From assembly GCF_003003035.1 (NCBI RefSeq), contig NZ_PVTS01000021.1, forward strand, positions 1 to 64,000: a DNA stretch of 64,000 nucleotides, written 5' to 3'. The translations under genes were made by a program, and so were the position numbers. Numbering within the stretch: position 1 is the stretch's first letter; each line of letters starts with the position of its first letter. Of this stretch, positions 26,298 through 35,501 are shown one piece after another. This DNA comes from Marinilabilia salmonicolor (GTDB lineage Bacteria; Bacteroidota; Bacteroidia; Bacteroidales; Marinilabiliaceae). The notes below the pieces were generated by a model, which saw only the letters and a list, made by a program, of their open reading frames with translations, was not told the DNA's origin and did no database searches.

Positions 26298-27719
26298 ATG
26301 AAGAACCTTACCGTTCTTATCTTTCTTTTTATTTCCGTCATCGGGATAGCACAACAACCCGCAAACAATGGTCATAAGATTGAAGTAAACATTCCTGCTT
26401 TTAGTGATACCACGCTCATTCTGGGTTACTATTATAATCAGAGTATCCATGTGCAGGACACCAGTTATTTCGACAACAAAGGGACCGCTCTCTTCGAAGG
26501 AGAAGAAGCTTTGCCTCAGGGACTTTATGTTATTTATCTTCCCAATCAGAAATATTTTGATTTGATGATTGATGCTGACCAGCACTTTTCGCTGACCGCC
26601 GATACAGCTGATATGGTAAAATCGCTTGACATCAGAGGGGCTGACGTTACCAACAAATTCAACGACTATCAGCGTTTCATTATGGCCCGGCAGGAAGAAG
26701 CAAACAATCTGCAACAGAAACTTCAAACTGCAGCCCCGGATTCGGAAGAAGCTACGCAAATAAAAGATCAGTTAACCGCTGTAAACGAGAAAGTACAAAA
26801 CAAATGGGAAGAACTTCAGCAGGAAAACCAAGGTTCCATGCTGGGGGTTTTCATAAAAGGCATGCAGGAAATCGAGGTTCTCCGGTTTGACATCGATGAC
26901 TCTGTGCAAAAAAAGGATTCTGTTCAGCGCGTTAAGCGGTTTTATTATTACAAAAATCATTATTTCGACAATATGCCGCTGGATGATGAACGATTACTCA
27001 GAACTCCCTTTTTTGCAAAAAAGGTTGAGCAATACTTCTCTTCAGTTATTCCGCAGGTACCCGACACCTTGCTTAATGAGAGTATTAAGGTAATTGAACA
27101 GGCACGGCCCGCTCCTAAAATGTTCAATTTTCTGGTATCTTACCTCTTTAACTATGCCAATGAAAGTGAATATATGGGCATGGACAAGATGATGGTGGGA
27201 CTTGCAGAAAAATACTATCTCTCAGGCGAAGCAACCTGGGCCGATGAAGAGTTCCTCAGTAAGCTGGAGACAAGAGTAAAGGAACTCAAACCCACTCTGA
27301 TAGGCAATTTATCACATGACCTGAAAATGCAAGCCTACACCGGTGAGTATCATCGACTGCACGAGATTGTAGCTCCTGCCACCATTCTGGTTTTCTGGGA
27401 AACAGACTGCGGACACTGTAAAAAGGCAATTCCCCAACTCCATGACCTATATCAGGACCAACTCCGTGATCTGGGCGTTAAAGTCTTTGCTGTTTATACG
27501 CAGGGGGACCAGCCTGAATGGACAGAATTTATTGAAGAACACGAGTTGTATGATTTTATTAATGTCTGGGATCCCAACAGGCAATCAGGATTCAGGGAAA
27601 ATTACGATATTCGCAGTACCCCCACCGTTTTTGTGTTGGGAGAGGATAAGAAAATCATTGGAAAACGGATTTCCATTGAAGATCTTCCGGGATTTATTGA
27701 GCGGTATTTAAATCAGTAG
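26298..27719 (+). CDS. Secreted DUF4369/thioredoxin-domain protein
   Basis: 473 aa. Signal peptide MKNLTVLIFLFISVIGIAQQ. An N-terminal DUF4369-like beta domain (IEVNIPAFSDTTLILGYYYN; LPQGLYVIYLPNQKYFDLMI) and a central alpha-helical DUF5106-like region are followed by a C-terminal thioredoxin fold with CxxC redox centre CGHC in WETDCGHCKKAIPQL, and the cis-Pro motif STPTVFVL. Such proteins are periplasmic thiol-disulphide oxidoreductases of Bacteroidetes; the partner is unknown. Confidence 0.88.
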   Translation: MKNLTVLIFLFISVIGIAQQPANNGHKIEVNIPAFSDTTLILGYYYNQSIHVQDTSYFDNKGTALFEGEEALPQGLYVIYLPNQKYFDLMIDADQHFSLTADTADMVKSLDIRGADVTNKFNDYQRFIMARQEEANNLQQKLQTAAPDSEEATQIKDQLTAVNEKVQNKWEELQQENQGSMLGVFIKGMQEIEVLRFDIDDSVQKKDSVQRVKRFYYYKNHYFDNMPLDDERLLRTPFFAKKVEQYFSSVIPQVPDTLLNESIKVIEQARPAPKMFNFLVSYLFNYANESEYMGMDKMMVGLAEKYYLSGEATWADEEFLSKLETRVKELKPTLIGNLSHDLKMQAYTGEYHRLHEIVAPATILVFWETDCGHCKKAIPQLHDLYQDQLRDLGVKVFAVYTQGDQPEWTEFIEEHELYDFINVWDPNRQSGFRENYDIRSTPTVFVLGEDKKIIGKRISIEDLPGFIERYLNQ

Positions 27720-27810
27720 ATCGTTAGATTATTAGAGGTTAGAAAAATCATATAACGGTGACATTCTAAATTTTATTAAAAATCTGTTTTGAACTTAAAG
27801 ATTTTTAGAT

Positions 27811-27863
27811 GGGTTGGCAGGGGTTGATTTCCGGCTTTGCCGGAAATCAACCCCTGTCAACCC
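27811..27863. repeat. Long near-perfect hairpin
   Basis: Arms of 25 nt (27811-27835 and 27839-27863) with one mismatch and a 3-nt loop; core CAGGGGTTGATTTCCGGC. It lies about 90 nt past the thioredoxin-gene stop. It has no T-tract after it on either strand, so it is a REP-like element rather than a simple terminator. Confidence 0.7.
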
Positions 27864-27882
27864 CCAATATCCAGCAAAGACC

Positions 27883-27916
27883 TGTCATTGCGAGGGCTAT
27901 GCCCGAAGCAATCTCA
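27883..27916. repeat. GTCATTGCGAG-GAAGCAATCTC dispersed repeat
   Basis: TGTCATTGCGAGG, a short variable centre, and CGAAGCAATCTC match a palindromic intergenic repeat that I know from many bacterial genomes. It is one copy, directly next to the long hairpin at 27811. Confidence 0.6.
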
Positions 27917-27964
27917 AAAACACAAACGTGACAACAAACATAAACCAAACAGAAAAACCACCAA

Positions 27965-28978
27965 ATGTATAAGCTGATTAACTCATTCATAATTACGGCA
28001 GTCATTTTGGCATTCTCACTGGCTTTTATCGCTTGCGAAGAGGAAACAAAGGTGATTCCCTCCCCGGAAATATATTTAGCCAACCAGGGGGCTGAAATTG
28101 AAAAAAGCGTGGGAGATTCCATTATTCTGGAGCCCAAAATCACCTACGATATAGATGCGAGTTATCAGTGGAAGAAAAACAACCAGTTGTTAGAAAATAA
28201 TACGCGTGTATTAAAGGATATTGCAACCCAACTGGGCAGACTGGAGTATTTTTTCAGTGTGGAGACACCTTACGGCACTGATTCGGTATCGATTCCGGTT
28301 GATGTAATTGTTTTGGCATCCTTTACAGAACTGTTTCCCGAAAATTTAAAAAACGACAGTTCCTGGATCGGAGCAATTGGAGAGTCGGAATTTGCTTACA
28401 AGGATTTATTATTTTCGTCACAATTAAATGCAGACAGTACCTGGCACGGATTTGGCATCAGCAATATTCAAAGCACCAAACAAACAGAAGAGGATATTCC
28501 CGAACACAGTGTTTACAGCAGTAGTTCTTCGGAGAATGTATTTGCCTTGGCAAAGCACCTCAATGGTCCCGGTCAGGCAATTCCTGTGATTAAGTTTAAT
28601 GATGACAACAATCATCGCCTGAAATCCATTGAAATCAACAATACCACCCTCGGTGTATTCATGTTAAAATATGGCAACGAAAATTTCCCCAGAATGGGAT
28701 TTCCGGTAAGTACCGATCCAGACTGGTTTAAAGTAACCATAACAGGAATCAGTGCCTCAGGAGAAGTTACAGGCAGTAAGGATTTTTACCTGGCCGATTA
28801 CCGATCTGATAATCCGAAGCGTGACTACATTGTGGAGCAATGGACCACCGTTGATCTTTCGGAAATTGGAGAAGTGAACCAATTACAGTTCTTTCTTTCA
28901 TCCAACAAAACAAATGATTCAGGAGAAATGATTACGCCTCAGGAGTTTTGTATCGATAATCTGAAGATATTGTACTAA
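27965..28978 (+). CDS. DUF4465-domain lipoprotein
   Basis: 337 aa. Lipoprotein signal with Cys after SLAFIA (AFIACEEE). Residues about 40-115 form an Ig/PKD-like domain (ASYQWKKNNQLLENNTRVLK). Residues about 120-337 match DUF4465: VYSSSSSENVFA, STDPDWFKVTITGIS, FYLADYRSD, WTTVDLSEIGEVNQLQFFL and the terminal FCIDNLKILY. DUF4465 proteins of Bacteroidetes sit on the cell surface near nutrient-uptake genes, but no TonB receptor is nearby here. Function unknown. Confidence 0.85.
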   Translation: MYKLINSFIITAVILAFSLAFIACEEETKVIPSPEIYLANQGAEIEKSVGDSIILEPKITYDIDASYQWKKNNQLLENNTRVLKDIATQLGRLEYFFSVETPYGTDSVSIPVDVIVLASFTELFPENLKNDSSWIGAIGESEFAYKDLLFSSQLNADSTWHGFGISNIQSTKQTEEDIPEHSVYSSSSSENVFALAKHLNGPGQAIPVIKFNDDNNHRLKSIEINNTTLGVFMLKYGNENFPRMGFPVSTDPDWFKVTITGISASGEVTGSKDFYLADYRSDNPKRDYIVEQWTTVDLSEIGEVNQLQFFLSSNKTNDSGEMITPQEFCIDNLKILY

Positions 28979-28984
28979 AAAAGA

Positions 28985-31162
28985 TCATTTCACCATCAGC
29001 TTCCTGACCAGCTTTTTTCCATTCTTTTGAAATTGAACCAGGTAAGCCCCTTTAGAAAGTTTTTCTCCGACACCCCGAATTTCCCCGCGATTGCCGTAAA
29101 TCAGCACATTGCGTTCAAGAACAGGTTGTCCTTTCAGGTTAAAGATGGTCACAATGCCTGCGCCGTCTTCAGGATAGAAAATAACGAGATCCTGCTCCAC
29201 CGGATTGGGCACTACCTCAAAACCGTCTGAAGGCAGATCAATTGTAGCGGAATCTGAATAAATAACTTCGTCCGCCAATACATCAATCCATGCCATAGCA
29301 GGAGAATCTCCTGATAGAATATTGTAGTGGTTCCAGCCTGCCGAGGTTTCGAGCAGAACAGTGTTAACTCCGCTCACTGAATTGGCCTGATAAACCGCCC
29401 ATTTATCCACGGTTGGTGTATAGTCCAGGTCATATCCTGCAAAAAAAGGCCCTGAAACCATCACAGGCTCATCAAAAAGCACCAGAAACTCTTTATTCAC
29501 AATGCTATTAATAGAAACAGTCTGCTCTGCCACCACAAATTCAGGTTCATCTATTCCTGACCAAATTTTCACTGTTAGATTTCCATCTCCCAGTTGCCCA
29601 TTCAGCCCAGGCATCAGAAATACACCGTAAATCCGGGCTGAAGCAACCTCTCCAAATTGTTCTGCAACAGCGATAACTCCTTCACTGTTGTTCCCAGTCC
29701 AGGAACCTGTTCCGCCACTTACATTCTTCAAAACCGGATTCATTTCAGGGGTAAAATGAGTCAATCTCAAAACAGCTCCTTTACCTGGATCAAAAGCCTC
29801 CAGTTGCGTTCGACCATCGCCTGAAGGATTCAACCACTTATCCACACGGGCAGTGTCTTCCGCATAGTGATTCCAGATTCGGTTCAGGCGGGCAAAGTAA
29901 TCATTTATCGGGTTTTCGCAACTCGCAGCCCCACCGGACAACAGTCCAATTAGTTTCCCATGTTCCAGAAACAATCCAGCCCCTGATGAACCGGCTTCTG
30001 TGGTTCCCTCATCCCATTCATCTATCTTCCAATGGGCATCTGAAAGGAACGAATTACCTAATACGGATGATGCATTAAAAGTCACAGGAGTTGGAATCTC
30101 ATTGTCAGCTGCAACCTTTTTCACATCTCCCATGGGATGGTGAACAGTATGTGTTCCGGTTGCCGGCGATTCATTCAAGTCCCACCCCGCATAAACCGGA
30201 CGATAAGATGCCGGAGGTGTTTCAGTCATTTCGATTAAAGCAAAATCAAGTCTGTCAGCATAGGCGCGCAACAGAGATCCTGACAGGCTTTGCATTTGAC
30301 TTCCCTGAATTTGTTCCTGGCAGGCAGGAACTTCATAATTCATAATAAAAACAATATCTTCAGACTCAACTGAATTTCCAAGACAGTGACCAGCTGTAAG
30401 CACATAGGGCGTTCCATCGTTGTTGCTGTTGTTCATCAGCGTACCGGTACAATACTCGGTTCCACCCACAATTACCTGTCCGGTAGAGCGCCCGTTTTCG
30501 ACAATTACCGCATCCTCAAAACAGGTGAAATCTGTATGGCAACTGCCACTGGCACCAAAATCTCCTGCACTTTTCAAAATTTTGAAAATATTCAAAAAAT
30601 CATGATTAACCGCTCCGATTTCAATGGAACTTCCGTTCTCCCGTGCAAAATCTCGTCCCCGCCATTCAATCACAACTTCATCTCCCGGAACCGGTGCTGT
30701 TGCCAAACCACCCCATTTTTTATTGGTTTTATCTGTAAAAGCCCCTAAAATATACCCCCCGGAGGCATCATAAATAAAAAGAGAATCTCCTTCGGCCATT
30801 CTGAATTTATCAAATACAAGATTTAGTGAGTAGGCACCGGGTGAACTGATCCTCAATTGCCAAATCAAACGGCCATCGTCCAAAACACCCACTACTCCTG
30901 AGTTATCTGGTGTCAACTGAACAAAATGCGGATAAGCAAAGGTAAATGACTCCCCTTTCCGTGGGGATTCCAAATCAAGTCTGATATCCTCATAAGCCGG
31001 TGGTGTCAGTCGTATTTTCTCTTCTTCGGAACCTTGCATAACGGCCCGGGCACTTTTCAATTGTCCCTGGTTCTTAAACAAAGGTTTTCCTCCATGCCCC
31101 ACCTGAGCAAATGCAGATATTTGGAATATCAGAAATGTAATAAACAGAGTCTGCCTCAGCAT
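28985..31162 (-). CDS. T9SS-exported trypsin-like serine protease
   Basis: About 725 aa. Signal peptide MLRQTLFITFLIFQISAFAQ; pro-region with a beta-sandwich (FAYPHFVQLTPDNSG); chymotrypsin-fold protease similar to lysyl endopeptidases with catalytic His in VLTAGHC, Asp in RLDFALIEM and Ser in AGSSGAGLF. A second beta-domain and a type-A T9SS sorting domain at the C-terminus (FEVVPNPVEQDLVIFY; KLSKGAYLVQFQKNGKKLVR) follow. The frame extends 12 codons upstream to 31198, but a -7-like TATTTTTG lies at 31183-31190 inside that extension, so I chose 31162. Secreted or surface proteolysis is the likely role. Confidence 0.88.
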   Translation of the reverse strand: MLRQTLFITFLIFQISAFAQVGHGGKPLFKNQGQLKSARAVMQGSEEEKIRLTPPAYEDIRLDLESPRKGESFTFAYPHFVQLTPDNSGVVGVLDDGRLIWQLRISSPGAYSLNLVFDKFRMAEGDSLFIYDASGGYILGAFTDKTNKKWGGLATAPVPGDEVVIEWRGRDFARENGSSIEIGAVNHDFLNIFKILKSAGDFGASGSCHTDFTCFEDAVIVENGRSTGQVIVGGTEYCTGTLMNNSNNDGTPYVLTAGHCLGNSVESEDIVFIMNYEVPACQEQIQGSQMQSLSGSLLRAYADRLDFALIEMTETPPASYRPVYAGWDLNESPATGTHTVHHPMGDVKKVAADNEIPTPVTFNASSVLGNSFLSDAHWKIDEWDEGTTEAGSSGAGLFLEHGKLIGLLSGGAASCENPINDYFARLNRIWNHYAEDTARVDKWLNPSGDGRTQLEAFDPGKGAVLRLTHFTPEMNPVLKNVSGGTGSWTGNNSEGVIAVAEQFGEVASARIYGVFLMPGLNGQLGDGNLTVKIWSGIDEPEFVVAEQTVSINSIVNKEFLVLFDEPVMVSGPFFAGYDLDYTPTVDKWAVYQANSVSGVNTVLLETSAGWNHYNILSGDSPAMAWIDVLADEVIYSDSATIDLPSDGFEVVPNPVEQDLVIFYPEDGAGIVTIFNLKGQPVLERNVLIYGNRGEIRGVGEKLSKGAYLVQFQKNGKKLVRKLMVK

Positions 31163-31198
31163 TTGTTTTACTTTATGAACTACAAAAATATTCTCCAA

Positions 31199-31561
31199 TA
31201 ATACGAAAAAAATGCAACAGAGTTCACTGCAAGTGATTTTTCTTTTAGTACTTGCAGGAAAATGCCAATTGCTGCGTTGAGCCTATCTTCAATACAGTCA
31301 TTTACGAAAAATAAAGTTATCCTCTCGCATACACATATCGAAGTTCTTTTATTGGAATAGTCCGTTAAAAAAAAGCTTAAACGCAGAGATACAAAGACGC
31401 AAAGGCTTTATTACGAGCAAGTTCCCGCCCACCGACATAGATTTGCAATGAAGTGTCTATCAGCTATTTGTAAAAGTTTAACAGGGTATTGTTTATTGGT
31501 ATAGCTCTATTTTCCCTAATTTACTTTCTACATAAAACAATATAGCAGGCCATTAAGAAAC
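31199..31561. other. Intergenic region with a CGCAGAGATACAAAGACGC repeat
   Basis: About 360 nt without a gene. At about 31381-31406 ACGCAGAGATACAAAGACGC followed by AAAGGC resembles a dispersed intergenic repeat seen in many bacterial genomes. Nothing else is recognised. Confidence 0.35.
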
Positions 31562-31730
31562 AGGCTGAAAGCCTGAATGCAATAGCCCAGGGCAACGTCC
31601 TGGGGTTGTAGTTTCCCACCCCACCCGGCGGTTTATTGGTCGCGACGGGACCAATAAACCACCGGTAGAGAGGTATTACAATTTCCCTGGGGCGTTGCCC
31701 CAGGCTATTGCTTAAAGACCTTCGGCCTTA
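31562..31730. repeat. Composite nested inverted repeat (cruciform)
   Basis: Three nested palindromes. A small hairpin AGGCTGAAAGCCT starts at 31562. A long outer stem runs from 31579-31605 (GCAATAGCCCAGGGCAACG...) to 31685-31711 (..GCGTTGCCCCAGGCTATTGC). An inner stem CCGGCGGTTTATTGGTC (31625-31641) pairs with GACCAATAAACCACCGG (31649-31665). The gene-free GC-rich DNA stands out from the AT-rich surroundings. It probably belongs to a dispersed repeat family; I cannot assign a function. Confidence 0.75.
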
Positions 31731-31838
31731 AAAAACGCAACAACATTATGTATTCCTTTAAAAGAGAGAAGTCTCGCTTTTGGGAGGACTTTATTATTCA
31801 AAATAAATCACGCTAAAATCAAAATAAGGAAAACAACT

Positions 31839-32915
31839 TCAATAAATTTTGGCGTCCCGCTCTCCCCGCAATACTTCCAGAGCATTCATTGCAAGAGCTG
31901 ACATCTCATCTTCTCCCGGATAGATTTTAATATTTCCTATCCAGTCGATGTATTTCCGGATGAAGCCTACAACAAAGTCATTCTGAGCCATCCCCCCTGT
32001 GATCAGAACAGCATCCACCTGCCCCTGAAGGACACTCACACAACCACCCACAGCTTTTGCCACCTGGTATGCCATGGCATGAATGACCAATTCGGCATTT
32101 TTTTCACCCTCCTGAGCCCGTCGGCTGGCTTCATGTGCCTGATTGGTGCCCAGGTGAGCCATCAATCCTCCATTTCCGGTAACTTTTTTGCGCATTTCAT
32201 CATGCGAAAACTTTCCGCTAAAGCACATATCCACCAAAGCTCCGGAAGGCAGCGTTCCTGCTCTTTCGGGAGAAAAAGGCCCGTATCCGTCCAATGCATT
32301 GTTTACATCGACAATTTGACCTTTTAAATGAGCTCCTACGGATATCCCACCACCCAAATGGGCAACAATGAGGTTCAAATCTTCATAATTTTTCTCTACC
32401 GAACGTGCATAATTTCTGGCAACAGCCTTTTGATTAAGAGCGTGAAAAACAGAAGTTCTGGGCAATTCAGGTAACCCGGTAATCCGTGCCACCTCATGGA
32501 GCTCATCCACCACCACCGGATCGGCAATAAATGCTCTGGCTCCGTGAATACTTTTGGCAATATCATCTGCAATCAAACCGCCAAGATTACTGGCATGCTG
32601 CTGTTTGCCACTTCTGTTTTTCAGGTCGTTTTTCATTGTTTCATTAACCTCATAGACACCCGAAGGGATTGGACGCAAGAGACCTCCGCGCCCCACAACA
32701 GCATTGATTTCATTTACCTCAATTCCTGCCGTTTCCAATTCGTCCAGAACGGCTTTTTTTCGGAATTCATACTGACTGGGGATGTCTTTGAATGGGGCTA
32801 ACTCTTCAGAAGAGTGACGCAATGTCTTCAGAAGTACAGATTTAATGTTTTCATAAACTGCAATCTTTGTAGATGTAGAACCCGGATTAACGACGAGTAT
32901 CTTAAATTTTTCCAT
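31839..32915 (-). CDS. buk: Butyrate kinase
   Basis: 358-aa ASKHA kinase making ATP from butyryl phosphate (or branched acyl phosphates). Motifs: VVNPGSTSTKIAVYEN at the N-terminus, AVVGRGGLLRPIPSGVYEV, LIVAHLGGGISVGAHLKG, MAHLGTNQA and ITGGMAQND. The length is right for Buk and shorter than AckA, which lies two genes upstream. It is separated from ptb by 206 nt containing a long hairpin element, so it may have its own promoter or be processed from a common transcript. Confidence 0.95.
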   Translation of the reverse strand: MEKFKILVVNPGSTSTKIAVYENIKSVLLKTLRHSSEELAPFKDIPSQYEFRKKAVLDELETAGIEVNEINAVVGRGGLLRPIPSGVYEVNETMKNDLKNRSGKQQHASNLGGLIADDIAKSIHGARAFIADPVVVDELHEVARITGLPELPRTSVFHALNQKAVARNYARSVEKNYEDLNLIVAHLGGGISVGAHLKGQIVDVNNALDGYGPFSPERAGTLPSGALVDMCFSGKFSHDEMRKKVTGNGGLMAHLGTNQAHEASRRAQEGEKNAELVIHAMAYQVAKAVGGCVSVLQGQVDAVLITGGMAQNDFVVGFIRKYIDWIGNIKIYPGEDEMSALAMNALEVLRGERDAKIY

Positions 32916-32947
32916 GCTTAGATATTGGTTACAGGAATTCGAAAATA

Positions 32948-33070
32948 GTGTATGTCCATAAAGTCCCGTTTACTGCGTTATACCATTCACAGAAACTACT
33001 CATTTACTCAGGTAAACTACGCATTTCCGTGAATGGTAAGCCTTGTAAACGGAACTTTCTGAACATACAC
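32948..33070. repeat. Long-hairpin element A (buk-ptb spacer)
   Basis: 123 nt that fold end to end: GTGTATGT/ACATACAC, AAAGT/ACTTT, CCGTTTAC/GTAAACGG, ACCATTCAC/GTGAATGGT, GAAA/TTTC, with an apical CATTTAC...GTAAAC stem. It shares the GTCCATAAAG start, apical ACTCATTTAC...GTAAACT and AAGCCT...ACTTTCTGA end with the element at 41810-41970, while the middle stem differs in both arms. Confidence 0.75.
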
Positions 33071-33121
33071 AGTACTTGTAATTTTTTTCCCGACTTTATA
33101 GACGGGTACTAAATAGAGTTT

Positions 33122-34021
33122 TTATTTTGCCAAAGCAGCGAGCAGAATGCTGTTAAACTTGCTTTCTTCAGAATCGCTTCGCGATGTAAGAACGATGGGT
33201 GCAGAAGCTCCCAGAATCACCGATGCCACTTTTGCCTGAGCAAAAAACACCAGACTTTTATACAACACATTTCCCACTTCAATATCCGGCATCAGCAGCA
33301 AATCGGTATCTCCTGCAACTTCGCTCTTAATATTTTTATGGTGGGCACTTTCAAAACTAACCGCATTATCAAAAGCCAACGGACCATCAATCAGACAATT
33401 TTTGATCTGATCACGCTGGTTCATCTTACTCAGCAATGCTGCGTCAGTAGTAGCCTGCATACTTTCATTCACCATCTCAATAGCACCCAGAACAGCCACC
33501 TTGGGCTTTTCAATTCCCAAATCGTTGAGATACTTTACAGAATTTTCAATAATGGCAATTTTATCTTTCAACGAAGGTGCAATATTCATTGCCACATCAG
33601 TTACCGCAATAAGTTTATGATAGGTGGGAACCTCGAAAAAGGCGAGATGCGACAATAAGCTCCCGGATCTTAATCCCCACTCTTTATTCAAAACTCCTTT
33701 TAACAGTACGGGCGTTGGCACCTTCCCTTTCATCAGAATATCTGCCTCCCCCCTATTCACCTTACGTACGGCAATTTCCACACACTTTTCAGGACTGGCT
33801 TCATCAATAAACTCCACTCCTTCAAAGTCGTACTCCTTTTCATTGATAATGTGAAATGTCTCTTCACGATCCCCTACCAATATAGGAAGAATCAACCCTG
33901 CATGATAAGCCTCATGAAGTGCATTTAGAGAAAAACTATCCTGCGACACGGCAAGAACAAGCTTTTTGGGAGAGGCAGCGCGAGCCACCAATTCCCGTAA
34001 GTCAGAGAGATGTTTAAACAT
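33122..34021 (-). CDS. ptb: Phosphate butyryltransferase
   Basis: 299 aa, converts butyryl-CoA and phosphate into butyryl phosphate for Buk. It matches the short Pta/Ptb family: LVLAVSQDSFSLNALHEA, LILPILVGDREE, EADILMKGKVPTPVLLKGVL, LIAVTDVAMNIAPSLKDKIA, KVAVLGAIEMVNESMQATTD and the terminal PIVLTSRSDSEESK. Pairing with buk supports Ptb rather than acetyl-specific Pta, and a separate pta is present at 36593. Confidence 0.94.
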   Translation of the reverse strand: MFKHLSDLRELVARAASPKKLVLAVSQDSFSLNALHEAYHAGLILPILVGDREETFHIINEKEYDFEGVEFIDEASPEKCVEIAVRKVNRGEADILMKGKVPTPVLLKGVLNKEWGLRSGSLLSHLAFFEVPTYHKLIAVTDVAMNIAPSLKDKIAIIENSVKYLNDLGIEKPKVAVLGAIEMVNESMQATTDAALLSKMNQRDQIKNCLIDGPLAFDNAVSFESAHHKNIKSEVAGDTDLLLMPDIEVGNVLYKSLVFFAQAKVASVILGASAPIVLTSRSDSEESKFNSILLAALAK

Positions 34022-34041
34022 AGACCCGGATTAAATTGTGC

Positions 34042-34078
34042 AAAAAAAACAGAAGCCTGCATAAATCAGACCTCTGTT
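34042..34078 (-). terminator. Rho-independent terminator after ackA
   Basis: On the minus strand a 12-bp stem with two G-U pairs (AACAGAGGTCTG / CAGGCTTCTGTT) is followed by TTTTTTTT. It lies between the ackA stop and the ptb start, so ptb needs its own promoter or read-through. Confidence 0.75.
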
Positions 34079-34088
34079 TTTATCATGA

Positions 34089-35306
34089 TTATTTATTGGA
34101 AAGCTCTTCCACAATAGTTTTTGTGTCCTGAGCAATAACAAGCTCTTCATTGGTGGGAACAACCATCACTCTCACTTTGCTTTCGGAGGTGCTGATGTCC
34201 TGCTCCTTCCCCCTCAAACCTTTATTTTTGGACTCATTAATTTCAACGCCCATAAATTCAAGGCCTTTACATACTCCGGAACGCGTTATATCTCCATTTT
34301 CACCGATTCCTCCGGTAAAAATCAAAATATCCACACCACCCATTGCTGCAACATATGATCCAATGTACTTTTTGATGCGGTAGTCGTACATTTCCATTGC
34401 GAGACGTGCATTTTCATCCCCTTTTTCGGAAGCCTCCTCTACCTCTCTCATGTCAGAAGAAATACCGGTAATTCCCAGCATCCCGCTGTGTTTATTGAAC
34501 AATGTTGAAGCTGAACGGGTACCAATGGTTTCCTTGTCCATGATGTAAGTGACCGCACCCACATCCAAATCACCGCACCGCGTACCCATCATCAAGCCCT
34601 CAATAGGCGTAAAACCCATCGAGGTATCCACAGACTTTCCATTTTGAATAGCGGCTATGGATGCGCCATTCCCCAGGTGGCAGGAAATAATTCGTTGGGT
34701 ATTGTAGTCCACTCCTAAAATTTCACAGGCCCGGGCACTCACATATCGGTGACTGGTTCCGTGAAAACCGTACCGTCTGATTCCGTACTTTTTATAGAGT
34801 GCTTGCGGCAATGCATACATATATGCATGCTTAGGCATAGTCTGGTGAAAGGCAGTATCAAAAACACCAACCTGAGGCACATCAGGTAATAAAGATGAAA
34901 TCGCGCCAATACCCTTGAGGTTTGGTGGATTATGCAGCGGAGCCAGCTCAATGCAATCTTCCATTTTATGAATAACCTCGTCGGTAATAAATACACTGGA
35001 ATTAAACATCTCTCCCCCGTGTACCACACGATGCCCCACTGCATCAATTTCATTCAGGTCGCTGATGCATCCGTGTCTTTCGCTGTTCAGCACTCCGAGT
35101 ATATAATCTATTCCGGTCTGATGATCCAGAATTTCTCCTTCGAGCAAAACTTTTTCACCGGTATCTTTTTCGTGTTTCAGGAAAGAGCCCTTGAGACCTA
35201 CCTTTTCCACTCCCCCTTTTGCCATAACTTCCCAGGAGGAATCGTTCATATTAAACAACTGATATTTGATGGAAGAGCTTCCACAGTTGAGAACCAGTAT
35301 CTTCAT
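34089..35306 (-). CDS. ackA: Acetate kinase
   Basis: 405 aa. Reversibly converts acetyl phosphate plus ADP to acetate plus ATP. Hallmarks: VLNCGSSSIKYQLF, HRVVHGGEMF, FDTAFHQTMP, RRYGFHGTSHRYV, ISCHLGNGASIAAI, MMGTRCGDLDVG and FTGGIGENG. Full length for the family. It works with Pta at 36593 in substrate-level phosphorylation. It is followed by a strong terminator. Confidence 0.97.
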   Translation of the reverse strand: MKILVLNCGSSSIKYQLFNMNDSSWEVMAKGGVEKVGLKGSFLKHEKDTGEKVLLEGEILDHQTGIDYILGVLNSERHGCISDLNEIDAVGHRVVHGGEMFNSSVFITDEVIHKMEDCIELAPLHNPPNLKGIGAISSLLPDVPQVGVFDTAFHQTMPKHAYMYALPQALYKKYGIRRYGFHGTSHRYVSARACEILGVDYNTQRIISCHLGNGASIAAIQNGKSVDTSMGFTPIEGLMMGTRCGDLDVGAVTYIMDKETIGTRSASTLFNKHSGMLGITGISSDMREVEEASEKGDENARLAMEMYDYRIKKYIGSYVAAMGGVDILIFTGGIGENGDITRSGVCKGLEFMGVEINESKNKGLRGKEQDISTSESKVRVMVVPTNEELVIAQDTKTIVEELSNK

Positions 35307-35501
35307 TGGTATAACTTTTTATTTGAACGTTTTCCGTTTTCAGCGGAAACGAATTTTCTGTTAATTATCTTATCAGGATTGTTGCTAAAACAACTTATGC
35401 AATCCCAAATCAAACCATTAAGCCTTTTTCAACGAAAAGGAAAAATACTCACTTGGAATAACGTTAGAGCATAAGATCTGATGACATTCGCATACAGGAA
35501 C

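Noticed and set aside
33098-33121. Terminator after ptb
   Set aside because: CCCG...CGGG is followed by A residues, not T, on the ptb strand and the stem is short.
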